From an uncultured Eubacterium sp. (GTDB taxonomy: Bacteria > Bacillota > Clostridia > Lachnospirales > Lachnospiraceae): a stretch of 57,997 nt of DNA. Numbering within the stretch: position 1 is the first letter of the stretch; every line of letters begins with the position of its first letter. The notes under the pieces were generated by a model that saw only the letters and a program-made list of their open reading frames with translations, searched no databases and had not been told where the DNA came from. The stretch spans positions 1-57,997 of the forward strand of contig CAMEVC010000015.1 in the NCBI GenBank assembly GCA_945939115.1. Reading direction: 5' to 3'. A program made the position numbers and the translations under genes. Of this stretch, positions 40,353 to 48,689 are shown piece by piece.

Positions 40353-43040
40353 ATGAATTATGGTGGTAAAGGCATAAAACAAAAGAAAAAACTGCTTAAT
40401 TCAGCTACTACCAAGCTGGGCACCAAATTAGGTATATTTTTCATAAAGCTGGCTCTGGTCGTTTTAATTGCTCTGATAGTTTCCGGATCATGTCTGGCTT
40501 TCGGAGCTTTTCAGGGAATTATCGAAAGCGCCCCGGATATTGAATCTATCAATGTAGAGCCGGAGGGCTTCGCGACCATAATATATGATTCGGAGGATAA
40601 TGAGATTCAGACTCTTTCCTCTGCCGGAGCTAACAGAATGTATGTGACGATTGACCAGATTCCAAAGAATCTCCAGCATGCATTTATCGCTATTGAGGAT
40701 GAGCGGTTTTATGAGCATAACGGTATTGATATGAAGGGTATCCTTAGAGCCGCTTCTGTCACATTGACAAACGGACAGCTCTCACAGGGTGCCAGTACTA
40801 TAACCCAGCAGCTCCTCAAGAACAATGTTTTCAACGCATATAACGAATCTACAATAGAGAAGATAAAGCGTAAGGTTCAGGAACAGTATTTAGCTGTAAA
40901 GCTTGAAACAGTAATGTCAAAGGACAGTATCCTTGAGAATTATCTCAACACTATCAATTTGGGCAATGGTTATTATGGCGTACAGGCTGCTGCCAAAGGT
41001 TATTTTAACAAGGATGTTTCAGAGCTTACAATAAGTGAGTGTGCGGTTATTGCATCTATTACAAAGAGCCCAACCGGACTTAACCCGATAAGATATCCTG
41101 AAAAGAATAAACCAAGACAGAATCAGGTGCTTCTTAATATGAAAGACCAGGGTTATATCACTCAGGCTGAATATGATGAGGCCATGGCGGATGATGTCTA
41201 TGCAAGACTTGAGGGAATTGAACTTGCAGGTTCATCTACAGTTACTTATTCATACTTTGTGGATGAGCTTATTGAGCAGCTCACCTCTGACCTTATGACA
41301 CAGAAGGGTTACACTGAATCCCAGGCTACTAATCTTATATACCGCGGCGGTCTTCAGGTTTACTCAACCCAGAATACAATGATGCAGGATGTTGCCGATG
41401 AAGTTATAAACAATCCTGATAATTATAATGACAACACACATTTTTCAATTAATTATGCTCTGACAATTAAGCAGACTGATGGCACATTCTCATATTATTC
41501 ACATAACTCAATGTTAAACTGGTACAACAAGACATTGGGTGATACATCCTTCAGTCTTACTATGACCGATGAGGAAGCTGCCCGCTCTTATGTTGAGGCA
41601 TATAAGGCGGAGCTTCTCAAGGAAGGCGGAACCGTTTATTCAGAGACATTGACATTTACTTTACAGCCACAGATTTCTTTCACCATAATAGACCAGAAAA
41701 CCGGTCAGGTTAAGGTTATGGTCGGAGGCCGCGGCGATAAGACTTTAAACAGAGGATTAAATCGTGCAACTAACGATGTTGCCAGACAGCCGGGTTCAAG
41801 TATTAAGCCTCTTGCAGTTTATGGACCGGCACTGGACACAGGAACATACTCACTTGCTTCAGCTATCGACGATGCTCCTTACTATTACACAGGAACTGAT
41901 GCGAAGCTTGTAACCAACTTTACCAAGGGCGAGTACCGCGGATATATGACACTCAAGGCCGCCCTCACCGCTTCACAGAACGTTCCTGCAGTAAAGATTC
42001 TGACAGCCATCACTCCGCAGGTAGGTTATAACTACCTTGAGAAATTCGGTATATCAACTCTTGTATCACCGAAAAATGCTATCAATGGCTGCCATGATGT
42101 TGTACAGTCTCTCGCACTTGGCGGTATGACAAGAGGTGTATGTAATATAGATATGTGTGCTGCATATGCCACAATAGCTAATAAAGGAACCTACACGAAG
42201 CCAATATACTATACTAAAGTTCTTGATTCAGATGGCAATGTTATTATCGACAACTCTGTTCCTGAGACAAGAAAAGTACTCAACGAGAATTCTGACTGGC
42301 TTCTTATTCAAGGACTAAGGTCCGTAGTTACATCCGGTACAGGAACAAGCGCCGGATTTTCGAGCCAGCCTGTTGCAGGTAAGACAGGAACCACCCAGTT
42401 TGACAGCGACAGATGGTTCTGCGGTTTCACTCCATATTACACAGCCGCAATATGGGTTGGTTATGACGATAACTCAAGAGCATTAGGTAATGTCGTAAGC
42501 CATAATTATATATGGCGCACAATCATGCAACAGATACATGAGAATCTCAACCTTGATGAGGGCACATACGAACAGCCAAGTGGAATTGTGGAAGCTGCTG
42601 TATGCTCTAAGTCAGGACTTCTCCCTGTTGAGGGATTGTGTGACCACGATCCTAATGAGAACTGTATTATTACAGAATACTTTACAGAGGACACTGTTCC
42701 TACAGAATACTGTTCTACCCATATTAAAGTTACATTCTGTAACCAGTCAGGAGATATTGCAACATCGGGATGTCTTAGCACAACAACTAAGATAATGCTT
42801 AAGAAATCTGCAAGCAGTCAGTTAGGAGCAGGTGTGGAAGGCTCAGAGTTCAAGACATGGGATGCAGACCGTTCAATAACAGATACAGAATTATCTAAGT
42901 TATGTTCACTGCACAGTGCTTCAACCAAGAAGCCATCAACCGGTACATCCGGAAACGGCACAACTAATGCCACTACCGGATCTGGTAGTACCACTAAATC
43001 AACACATGATACCTCTTCTTCCACAAATAGAAGACCATAA
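40353..43040 (+). CDS. class A penicillin-binding protein (transglycosylase/transpeptidase)
   Basis: This bifunctional peptidoglycan synthase has one N-terminal membrane helix (about residues 28-52), then a GT51 domain with IEDERFYEHNGID and GASTITQQLLKN, and a transpeptidase domain with SSIK (Ser near 482), SQN (near 541) and KTGTT (near 677). The last 50 residues are a Ser/Thr-rich tail, probably a flexible outer-face extension. The length of 895 is on the long side. AAGGAGG precedes the ATG. The gene is monocistronic with its own terminator. Confidence 0.96.
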   Translation: MNYGGKGIKQKKKLLNSATTKLGTKLGIFFIKLALVVLIALIVSGSCLAFGAFQGIIESAPDIESINVEPEGFATIIYDSEDNEIQTLSSAGANRMYVTIDQIPKNLQHAFIAIEDERFYEHNGIDMKGILRAASVTLTNGQLSQGASTITQQLLKNNVFNAYNESTIEKIKRKVQEQYLAVKLETVMSKDSILENYLNTINLGNGYYGVQAAAKGYFNKDVSELTISECAVIASITKSPTGLNPIRYPEKNKPRQNQVLLNMKDQGYITQAEYDEAMADDVYARLEGIELAGSSTVTYSYFVDELIEQLTSDLMTQKGYTESQATNLIYRGGLQVYSTQNTMMQDVADEVINNPDNYNDNTHFSINYALTIKQTDGTFSYYSHNSMLNWYNKTLGDTSFSLTMTDEEAARSYVEAYKAELLKEGGTVYSETLTFTLQPQISFTIIDQKTGQVKVMVGGRGDKTLNRGLNRATNDVARQPGSSIKPLAVYGPALDTGTYSLASAIDDAPYYYTGTDAKLVTNFTKGEYRGYMTLKAALTASQNVPAVKILTAITPQVGYNYLEKFGISTLVSPKNAINGCHDVVQSLALGGMTRGVCNIDMCAAYATIANKGTYTKPIYYTKVLDSDGNVIIDNSVPETRKVLNENSDWLLIQGLRSVVTSGTGTSAGFSSQPVAGKTGTTQFDSDRWFCGFTPYYTAAIWVGYDDNSRALGNVVSHNYIWRTIMQQIHENLNLDEGTYEQPSGIVEAAVCSKSGLLPVEGLCDHDPNENCIITEYFTEDTVPTEYCSTHIKVTFCNQSGDIATSGCLSTTTKIMLKKSASSQLGAGVEGSEFKTWDADRSITDTELSKLCSLHSASTKKPSTGTSGNGTTNATTGSGSTTKSTHDTSSSTNRRP

Positions 43041-43053
43041 ATATATACCATAA

Positions 43054-43087
43054 AAGGCGGTGCATGACTCTAACCATGCACCGCCTT
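43054..43087. terminator. bidirectional terminator of the PBP and spoVAE genes
   Basis: AAGGCGGTGCATG (43054-43066) pairs fully with CATGCACCGCCTT (43075-43087), followed by ATTTTA on the plus strand and TTATGG on the minus strand. Confidence 0.9.
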
Positions 43088-43103
43088 ATTTTATGCCGGT
43101 ATA

Positions 43104-43463
43104 TCATTCTTTCTTCATCTTCGGTTCAAACACCAGTGATGCTATAAATCCGAATATCAGTGCCGCCGATACTCCAACTGCACAGGCTGTAAATCCTCCG
43201 GTAAACAATCCAAGAAATCCCTGTTCATCAACCGCTTTCTTCATACCTTTCCACAATACATTTCCGAAGCCTGTCAAAGGAACAGTTGCTCCTGCTCCGG
43301 CAAACTTTGCAAAAGGTTCATACACCCCGATAGCGCCAAGAACTACCCCTGTTGTGACAAGAATAACCATTATTCTTCCCGGCATGAGTTTTGTTTTCTC
43401 CATAAGAATCTGTGTCAGCACACATATTATGCCGCCACACACAAATGCCCTTATATAATCCAT
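43104..43463 (-). CDS. spoVAE: stage V sporulation protein AE
   Basis: The 119-residue membrane protein has four hydrophobic segments and the SpoVA core FAGAGATVPLTGFGNVL. It belongs with SpoVAC to the pair of related channel subunits that move dipicolinic acid into spores and out at germination. It is the last gene of the spoVA cluster, 4 bases after spoVAD. A bidirectional terminator follows. The short form corresponds to SpoVAEb of other species. Confidence 0.93.
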   Translation of the reverse strand: MDYIRAFVCGGIICVLTQILMEKTKLMPGRIMVILVTTGVVLGAIGVYEPFAKFAGAGATVPLTGFGNVLWKGMKKAVDEQGFLGLFTGGFTACAVGVSAALIFGFIASLVFEPKMKKE

Positions 43464-43467
43464 GTTG

Positions 43468-44481
43468 TCATTTCTCCTTTCTCTCCAGAATTACACCATG
43501 GGCTATACCCGGTACACTTTTTCCTTCATTGTAGCTCACTGTCGACAACAACGCTCCTGTAGGAACAAATAACACTCTTCTGTATTCACCTGATTTGAGC
43601 TTTTTCATAATATAAGTGCTTAGCACTACTGCGCTGCACCCACATCCGCTTCCTCCGGAGCATTTAGTTTCACCCTCATAAATAATCATACCGCAGTCCT
43701 TTAACTTGTCTGCAATATTAATCCCCCGCTCCACAAGAAGGTCATTCAATATTCTGTTTCCTACCTGCCCCAGATCTCCTGTGTATATGGCATCATAATA
43801 ATTTCCCTTAACTCCCAGATCCTTAAAATTAGTCTCAATAAGGTCTGCTGCCGCCGGAGCCATACACGCTCCCATATTCATCGAATCCTTCACTCCGTAA
43901 TCTACAATCTTTCCTGTAGTTACTCCTCTTATAATCACGCCTGTTTCACTCTCAGGATTCTCTGAACTGACAATATAGGCTCCGCTTCCTGTTACGGTCC
44001 AGGTTGAAGCCTCCGGCCTCTGATTACCGTATTCCAGAGGATACCGGAATTGTTTCTCTGCACTTGCAAAATGACTTGAAGCAAGAGCAATAACATTATC
44101 TGAATACCCTGCGTTGATACTCATTGCTGCAAGACAGAGAGCTTCTCCCATTGTAGAGCAGGCTCCATACAAACCAAATAAAGGCTTTCCGTATTTTTCA
44201 AGGCCAAAAGATGTTGCAATAAGCTGTCCCAGCAAATCTCCTGCATAGATATAATCCACATCATCAATATTAAGTCTTGATTTAATAAGCAATTTATCCA
44301 CAGCCATCTCCTGAATTCGGCTCTCCGCCTCCTCCCAACTGTTAGCTCCGAACATATCATCCTTGACAATTACATCAAATTCTTCTCCCAAGGGGCCTTT
44401 TGCCTCCTTGTTACCCACCACAGTGGCACTGCATCGTATATATACATCTTTTTCAAACAACAGACTCTGCTTTCCTACCAT
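43468..44481 (-). CDS. spoVAD: stage V sporulation protein AD
   Basis: The 337-residue protein has the thiolase-like fold of SpoVAD: IAGDLLGQ-type wording (YIYAGDLLGQL), ACSTMGEALCLAAMSI with the former active-site Cys region, and KCSGGSGCGCSAVV. SpoVAD binds dipicolinic acid. It lies between the methyltransferase gene (73 bases upstream) and spoVAE. The GAGGATT site precedes the ATG. Confidence 0.96.
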   Translation of the reverse strand: MVGKQSLLFEKDVYIRCSATVVGNKEAKGPLGEEFDVIVKDDMFGANSWEEAESRIQEMAVDKLLIKSRLNIDDVDYIYAGDLLGQLIATSFGLEKYGKPLFGLYGACSTMGEALCLAAMSINAGYSDNVIALASSHFASAEKQFRYPLEYGNQRPEASTWTVTGSGAYIVSSENPESETGVIIRGVTTGKIVDYGVKDSMNMGACMAPAAADLIETNFKDLGVKGNYYDAIYTGDLGQVGNRILNDLLVERGINIADKLKDCGMIIYEGETKCSGGSGCGCSAVVLSTYIMKKLKSGEYRRVLFVPTGALLSTVSYNEGKSVPGIAHGVILERKEK

Positions 44482-44554
44482 AATCCTCGTTTCCGCGCCT
44501 TCGCCGCGCCATAGTATTTTTATTTAGTCTGTCCTGAAAAAGTCATAATATTCA

Positions 44555-45343
44555 TTATTTTATCAATATATCCAGCGTATGCGCTGCTGCCCCTAACAGT
44601 TCACTTCTCTCACAGGTTGCAAGATGATATTTATAAAACATCTCAAATTCTTCTTCGTCAAGCTGGTTAAGATACTGCCTGATATAATTAGCCGGCCCGT
44701 CAGGCGTGACAATCTTTACCCTTTCAAGTCCGGCATCTCTGTTTAGCTTATCAATATCCTCAAGACGCACATAATCATATAAATCCTGCGGTGAAGATTT
44801 CGTGTGAAAATCATCTGTCAGCCTGCCCTGCTCCATACATTCCCTGATATGACGCTCTTTGAAAGCATATGTAATAACACCATATTCATTCATAACATAT
44901 GCGACTAATATGTATCCACCCTTTTTAGTTATCCGGCACGCTTCCCGAAGTGCCTTAAGCTTGTCCTCATGTCCGAAAAGATGATACATCGGTCCAAAAA
45001 GAAGGGTCACGTCAAATGTTTCATCACTGAATCTTCTAAGCTTCAACGCATTTCCCTGATACGCCTTAACCGCTGAATTCTTTGCCTTAAGCAGCCCAAG
45101 ATTATGCTTTACAAGCTCAACCGCTGTTACATCATATCCTTCCTCAGCCAGCGCCACACTGTAACGTCCTGTTCCTGCGCCGATATCCATTATTCTGATA
45201 TCCTGCACACCCGCCTCCTTAAGACTGTCTATGCACTGATGAATATATCTCATGGATGTGCGGTATTCAATCTGTCCGTGGCGCGAGCCAAGCCTTTTTT
45301 CTTCATTAAATTTATTGTAATAATCCTCTAAAAAAGTTCCCAT
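44555..45343 (-). CDS. class I SAM-dependent methyltransferase inserted in the spoVA cluster
   Basis: The 262-residue protein carries the methyltransferase motif I IMDIGAGTGRYSVALAEE (about residues 49-66), then AVELVKHNL and VTLLFGPMYHL (motif for the post-I and II region). It is cytoplasmic. It sits between spoVAC and spoVAD with gaps of 102 and 73 bases on the same strand, an uncommon place. It may be read with the operon or be a recent insertion. The substrate is unknown. Confidence 0.9.
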   Translation of the reverse strand: MGTFLEDYYNKFNEEKRLGSRHGQIEYRTSMRYIHQCIDSLKEAGVQDIRIMDIGAGTGRYSVALAEEGYDVTAVELVKHNLGLLKAKNSAVKAYQGNALKLRRFSDETFDVTLLFGPMYHLFGHEDKLKALREACRITKKGGYILVAYVMNEYGVITYAFKERHIRECMEQGRLTDDFHTKSSPQDLYDYVRLEDIDKLNRDAGLERVKIVTPDGPANYIRQYLNQLDEEEFEMFYKYHLATCERSELLGAAAHTLDILIK

Positions 45344-45445
45344 CTATAACCTCTTCTATTCCTTTGTCTCTAAAGATACGCTGTCTCTCATAATAAACGC
45401 AAATTTCCCTGATTCTATCATACCTATGGCTGTTTATCAAGAATT

Positions 45446-45952
45446 CTAAATCACATGAATAAGTTTTAACGCCCAGTAAATAAGTCCCGCACACCAGCTA
45501 AAGAAAATACCATACAGTATTACCGGACCTGCAATAGTAAATATCTTGCAGCCAATTCCAAAGACCTTTCCCTCTTTCTTATACTCGATAGCCGGAGCGG
45601 CTACGCTGTTTGCGAAACCTGTTATTGGTACAAGACTTCCCGCCCCTCCAAATGTGGTAATTGTCGGATATATATTTAACCCGGTGAGAAGCACGCTTAT
45701 AAACACCAGAATAATTGTTGTATATAATGCTGCGTCTGTATCAGGAACCTTCATGCTCTTACATACATTTAAAATAATCTGTCCAATAAGGCATATAATT
45801 CCGCCGACAATAAATGCTTTAAGACATTTTAACGCACAGTTTCCCTTTGGTGTAACATTTTCAACATAAGCATTATAGCTTTCATTTCTTTTTTCAACAT
45901 CTACAGGTTCAGTTGTTTTTCCTGCAAAATCATTTCCCATCTTCTCTTCCAT
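45446..45952 (-). CDS. spoVAC: stage V sporulation protein AC
   Basis: The 168-residue protein starts MEEKMGND with GGGGG before the ATG; a longer in-frame start 24 residues upstream would overlap spoVAB. After a polar N-terminus of about 45 residues it has four membrane segments and GGAGSLVPITGFANSV, matching SpoVAE. Together they form the dipicolinic-acid channel. It starts 10 bases after the spoVAB stop, in the same operon. Confidence 0.95.
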   Translation of the reverse strand: MEEKMGNDFAGKTTEPVDVEKRNESYNAYVENVTPKGNCALKCLKAFIVGGIICLIGQIILNVCKSMKVPDTDAALYTTIILVFISVLLTGLNIYPTITTFGGAGSLVPITGFANSVAAPAIEYKKEGKVFGIGCKIFTIAGPVILYGIFFSWCAGLIYWALKLIHVI

Positions 45953-45962
45953 GATACCCCCG

Positions 45963-46370
45963 TCAATACATATACAGATAATATAAAAGCTGCCCCAATG
46001 CCTTTCCCGCCGCAACAGAGGCAACTATGAATCCCAAGCCGGCTCCTGCACCTGCCCTGTGAATAAATATCGGCAGCCCTTTCATAGTCTCTGCAAGACT
46101 AATAAGGAATGTTCCGATAAATATTCCTGAGATTAATCCAAATATAATGCATCCAACTATGCCAACATTCACATGAAATCCCAGCACATACATTACATTG
46201 GCAACAGTCGCACCAATTATTATAAATTCCTCATACACAAAAACATACTCCGGAGTATCGCTGACATCTGCATATCTGTTTATCACTCCTACACTTGTTA
46301 TAAGAGAAAACAGACCACCCGCAGTAACAACTCCGGAAAACAGGCCAATTAACACAATAAGAACTATCAT
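45963..46370 (-). CDS. spoVAB: stage V sporulation protein AB
   Basis: This 135-residue integral membrane protein has four hydrophobic segments (about 1-22, 45-63, 70-92, 105-130) and the family wording LISLAETMKGLPIFIHRAG (19 residues near 90-110). It overlaps the end of spoVAA by four bases (ATGA-type), showing coupling. GGGGTGATTC precedes the ATG. It is part of the membrane machinery for dipicolinic acid uptake; its own role is not well defined. Confidence 0.93.
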   Translation of the reverse strand: MIVLIVLIGLFSGVVTAGGLFSLITSVGVINRYADVSDTPEYVFVYEEFIIIGATVANVMYVLGFHVNVGIVGCIIFGLISGIFIGTFLISLAETMKGLPIFIHRAGAGAGLGFIVASVAAGKALGQLLYYLYMY

Positions 46371-46975
46371 GAATCACCCCTGCCCTTCCTGTCTATAACA
46401 GAGCTTGCAACTTCCTTATTATACTTGTCCATCTCAACCTCCAATGGCGTAGGTGCCTTAGAAATCTTATGTCCGGCAAAATGGTCGTAGAATATAACTA
46501 TTCCTGCAAATAATCCTATTGCATAGGCTATTTCCATTACATTGGTACTTTCATATGATGACGCGCCAAGGAGTTCATATACCCTGTCAAATATGTCCGT
46601 TGTGCTTACATCATTGTTGTATGCTATAATTCCATATCCACTGCCCACCATAGTAATAAAGCATATAGCAGCCACCTTTATCCAGTGAGCAGCACCCTTC
46701 TTCTCTTCTTTCTTATATTCCACGACAAAGTCGCATTCTCCCAGAAACTCCACATCCATCTGGGGATATTTCTTCTGTATTTCATCCACAACGTAAATAG
46801 CATCAAATACCTTTCTTCCAAATACTTCCGGCTGGAATTCTGTCAGAACAACATGTCCGATTTTTTCAATCATCTTTTTATCCTGACAATAGATTCTTGC
46901 GACATCTCCCATGGTCACCTTAGGCTTATACACATCTTTTTGCTGTTCAAACTTTAAATATATCTTTTCCGGCAT
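46367..46975 (-). CDS. spoVAA: stage V sporulation protein AA
   Basis: The N-terminal 105 residues form a soluble domain (KPKVTMGDVARIYCQDKKM and FYVVDEIQKKYPQMDVE-like text), followed by two to three membrane helices (about 115-135, 155-175). The order matches SpoVAA: cytoplasmic domain and membrane domain. It is the first spoVA gene, 50 bases after sigF, with a candidate forespore-type promoter in that gap and GGAGGG before the ATG. Confidence 0.93.
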   Translation of the reverse strand: MPEKIYLKFEQQKDVYKPKVTMGDVARIYCQDKKMIEKIGHVVLTEFQPEVFGRKVFDAIYVVDEIQKKYPQMDVEFLGECDFVVEYKKEEKKGAAHWIKVAAICFITMVGSGYGIIAYNNDVSTTDIFDRVYELLGASSYESTNVMEIAYAIGLFAGIVIFYDHFAGHKISKAPTPLEVEMDKYNKEVASSVIDRKGRGDS

Positions 46976-46991
46976 AATTACCCTCCGATGC

Positions 46992-47020
46992 TATTATCTG
47001 CCACATCCCTGAAAATATAC
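46992..47020 (-). promoter_or_regulatory. candidate forespore (SigG/SigF-type) promoter of the spoVA genes
   Basis: On the minus strand GTATA (47016-47020), 17 bases, GATAATA (46992-46998). The forespore sigma factors recognise boxes close to GHATR and CATNNTA at this spacing. It lies in the sigF-spoVAA gap, where the spoVA operon promoter is known to lie in Bacillus subtilis. Confidence 0.5.
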
Positions 47021-47025
47021 ATTTT

Positions 47026-47757
47026 TTATGCAAAAAGCCTTTTTCTCATCCCGCTAAGTATTTTTTTCTCCATTCTGGACACCTGCACCTGTGATATCCC
47101 GAATTTTGCCGCAACCTGACTCTGAGTCTGGTCATCATAATACCTCAGTGTAATAAGTTCTCTTTCTTTTGCCGAAAGGTTTTCCATAATCTGCCCAAGC
47201 GCTACCCTTCCAGAGGCTTCCTCCCCAATATCGCCTCTCTGCTCAAGCCTGTCCATAAGCATTATCTCGCTTCCGTCCCCCTGGTAAATTGTTTTGTATA
47301 TAGATTCCACTTCAAGGGAAGCTGACATCGACAGCGTTATATCTTCCACTGAAAGCTCTGCTTCACTTGCAATCTCTTCCACCGAGGGCTCTCTGCCAAG
47401 TCTCTCCCTCAGTGTCTGTGCTGCCCTCATGCTTTTCACTGCATTTTCTTTTATAGAACGGCTTACCTTCACCATTCCGTCATCCCTCAGAAACCTTCGT
47501 ATCTCGCCCGTTATCATGGGAACTGCATAGGTTGAAAATGCGACATCCATATCAAGATTAAAATTGTCAATCGCTTTAATTAGTCCTATACATCCTATCT
47601 GAAAAAGGTCTTCCTGTTCAACTCCTCTTCCTTTAAATCGTTTTATAATATTCCATATAAGTCCCATATTCTCTGTAACCAGCATTTCCCTGGCATTCTG
47701 GTCATTCTTGTGTGCTTTGGCAATCAATTCCCTGGTACGATCCTTAGCTTGATCCAT
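47026..47757 (-). CDS. sigF: forespore sigma factor SigF
   Basis: A sigma-70 family factor of 243 residues. Region 2 has DLFQIGCIGLIKAIDNF and VAFSTYAVPMITGEIRRFLR, region 3 GREPSVEEIASE, and region 4 TQSQVAAKFGISQVQVSRME (HTH). Together with the SpoIIAA and SpoIIAB genes directly upstream this identifies it as the first forespore-specific sigma factor. It is held inactive by SpoIIAB until SpoIIAA is dephosphorylated. Confidence 0.97.
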   Translation of the reverse strand: MDQAKDRTRELIAKAHKNDQNAREMLVTENMGLIWNIIKRFKGRGVEQEDLFQIGCIGLIKAIDNFNLDMDVAFSTYAVPMITGEIRRFLRDDGMVKVSRSIKENAVKSMRAAQTLRERLGREPSVEEIASEAELSVEDITLSMSASLEVESIYKTIYQGDGSEIMLMDRLEQRGDIGEEASGRVALGQIMENLSAKERELITLRYYDDQTQSQVAAKFGISQVQVSRMEKKILSGMRKRLFA

Positions 47758-47771
47758 AACACACGCTCCGA

Positions 47772-48197
47772 TTACTCTCCTATTTTCTTTCTCATAAGTA
47801 CCGTTGTTCCCTTTCCCGGTGCGGATGCCACGCGAAGGTCATCCATGAAAGCTTCCATGAAAGAGAAGCCCATTCCGGACCTTTCCTGTTCAGGTCTTGT
47901 TGTATACATTGGCTCCATTGCCTTTGCTACATTTTCAATCCCGGCACCATCATCGTGAACCTCAATTATTATCTGGTTTTTGATTCCTTTTAGACGCATC
48001 CTCACCTTTCCCGGGCCATTATCATAACCATGGACTATGGCATTCGTAACCGCCTCTGACACAGCAGTCTTGATATCCTGAAGTTCCTCTAATGTGGGGT
48101 CAAGATATGTAACAAAAGCCGCCGCAACAACCCTTGCAAATGCTTCATTCTCAGATTTAGCCTCAAATAATAATTCTACATTGTTATTCTCCATCAT
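47772..48197 (-). CDS. spoIIAB: anti-sigma F factor / kinase SpoIIAB
   Basis: A GHKL-fold serine kinase of 141 residues: N box EAVTNAIVHGYDN, G1 box DDGAGIENV, G2 box ERSGMGFSFM. It binds SigF and phosphorylates SpoIIAA. Its ATG overlaps the spoIIAA stop by four bases, with GGAGG before it; sigF follows after 14 bases. The arrangement is the standard spoIIA operon. Confidence 0.97.
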   Translation of the reverse strand: MMENNNVELLFEAKSENEAFARVVAAAFVTYLDPTLEELQDIKTAVSEAVTNAIVHGYDNGPGKVRMRLKGIKNQIIIEVHDDGAGIENVAKAMEPMYTTRPEQERSGMGFSFMEAFMDDLRVASAPGKGTTVLMRKKIGE

Positions 48198-48598
48198 AAT
48201 CTTGCCTCCTGCCCCTTTAGCTCATATATATTGACTATCTTATGAAGCCCCGAAATAAGCAGTATTCTTTTCACGCTCTCCCTGACTCCCACAATGGTAA
48301 TATCTCCTTTGTCCATGACTTTCTTGTATCTTCCCATAATCAGACCAATCCCTGCACTGTCCATAAAATCCACTTTGGTAAAATCAAATACTATATGCTT
48401 TACCCCTCTTTCATCTATGACTTCATCAATTATCTGGCGCATCTCCTCTGCAAGATGATGGTCTAACTCTGCATTCATACTGATTATCATCTTATCTCCA
48501 TTAACCATGTATATATAATCCATATGCTGTAATTCTTCCTGCTCATTTAAAGCATTACTCTCATGAGAATCTCCCTGTATAATATCCTGTCTTAACAT
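48194..48598 (-). CDS. spoIIAA: anti-sigma F factor antagonist SpoIIAA
   Basis: STAS-domain protein. The phosphorylated Ser lies in FMDSAGIGLIMGRY (near residue 81). The annotated form has a 25-residue N-terminal extension before MDYIYMVNG; other SpoIIAA proteins start close to that point. GGGGAA lies six bases before the longer start, and the shorter ATG (at 48523) has only a distant AGGA, so the start stays open between 48598 and 48523. It frees SigF from SpoIIAB. Confidence 0.94.
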   Translation of the reverse strand: MLRQDIIQGDSHESNALNEQEELQHMDYIYMVNGDKMIISMNAELDHHLAEEMRQIIDEVIDERGVKHIVFDFTKVDFMDSAGIGLIMGRYKKVMDKGDITIVGVRESVKRILLISGLHKIVNIYELKGQEARL

Positions 48599-48638
48599 AC
48601 CAATTCCCCATTTCTATCATTAATAAAAATTGCGCAAA

Positions 48639-48671
48639 AACCCCTGACAAAGTTATTCTCTGTCAGGGGTT
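48639..48671 (-). terminator. terminator of the TPR protein gene
   Basis: AACCCCTGACA (48639-48649) pairs with TGTCAGGGGTT (48661-48671), followed on the minus strand by TTTTGCG. It lies directly upstream of spoIIAA. Confidence 0.85.
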
Positions 48672-48689
48672 ATCTGTAAAAGTATCTTA

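Noticed and set aside
40488-40718. Minus-strand frame inside the PBP gene
   Set aside because: It is an antisense shadow of the transglycosylase region, whose plus-strand motifs are intact.
45312-45494. 60-residue minus-strand frame between the methyltransferase gene and spoVAC
   Set aside because: It overlaps both neighbours, has no ribosome site and no coding character; more likely a chance frame.
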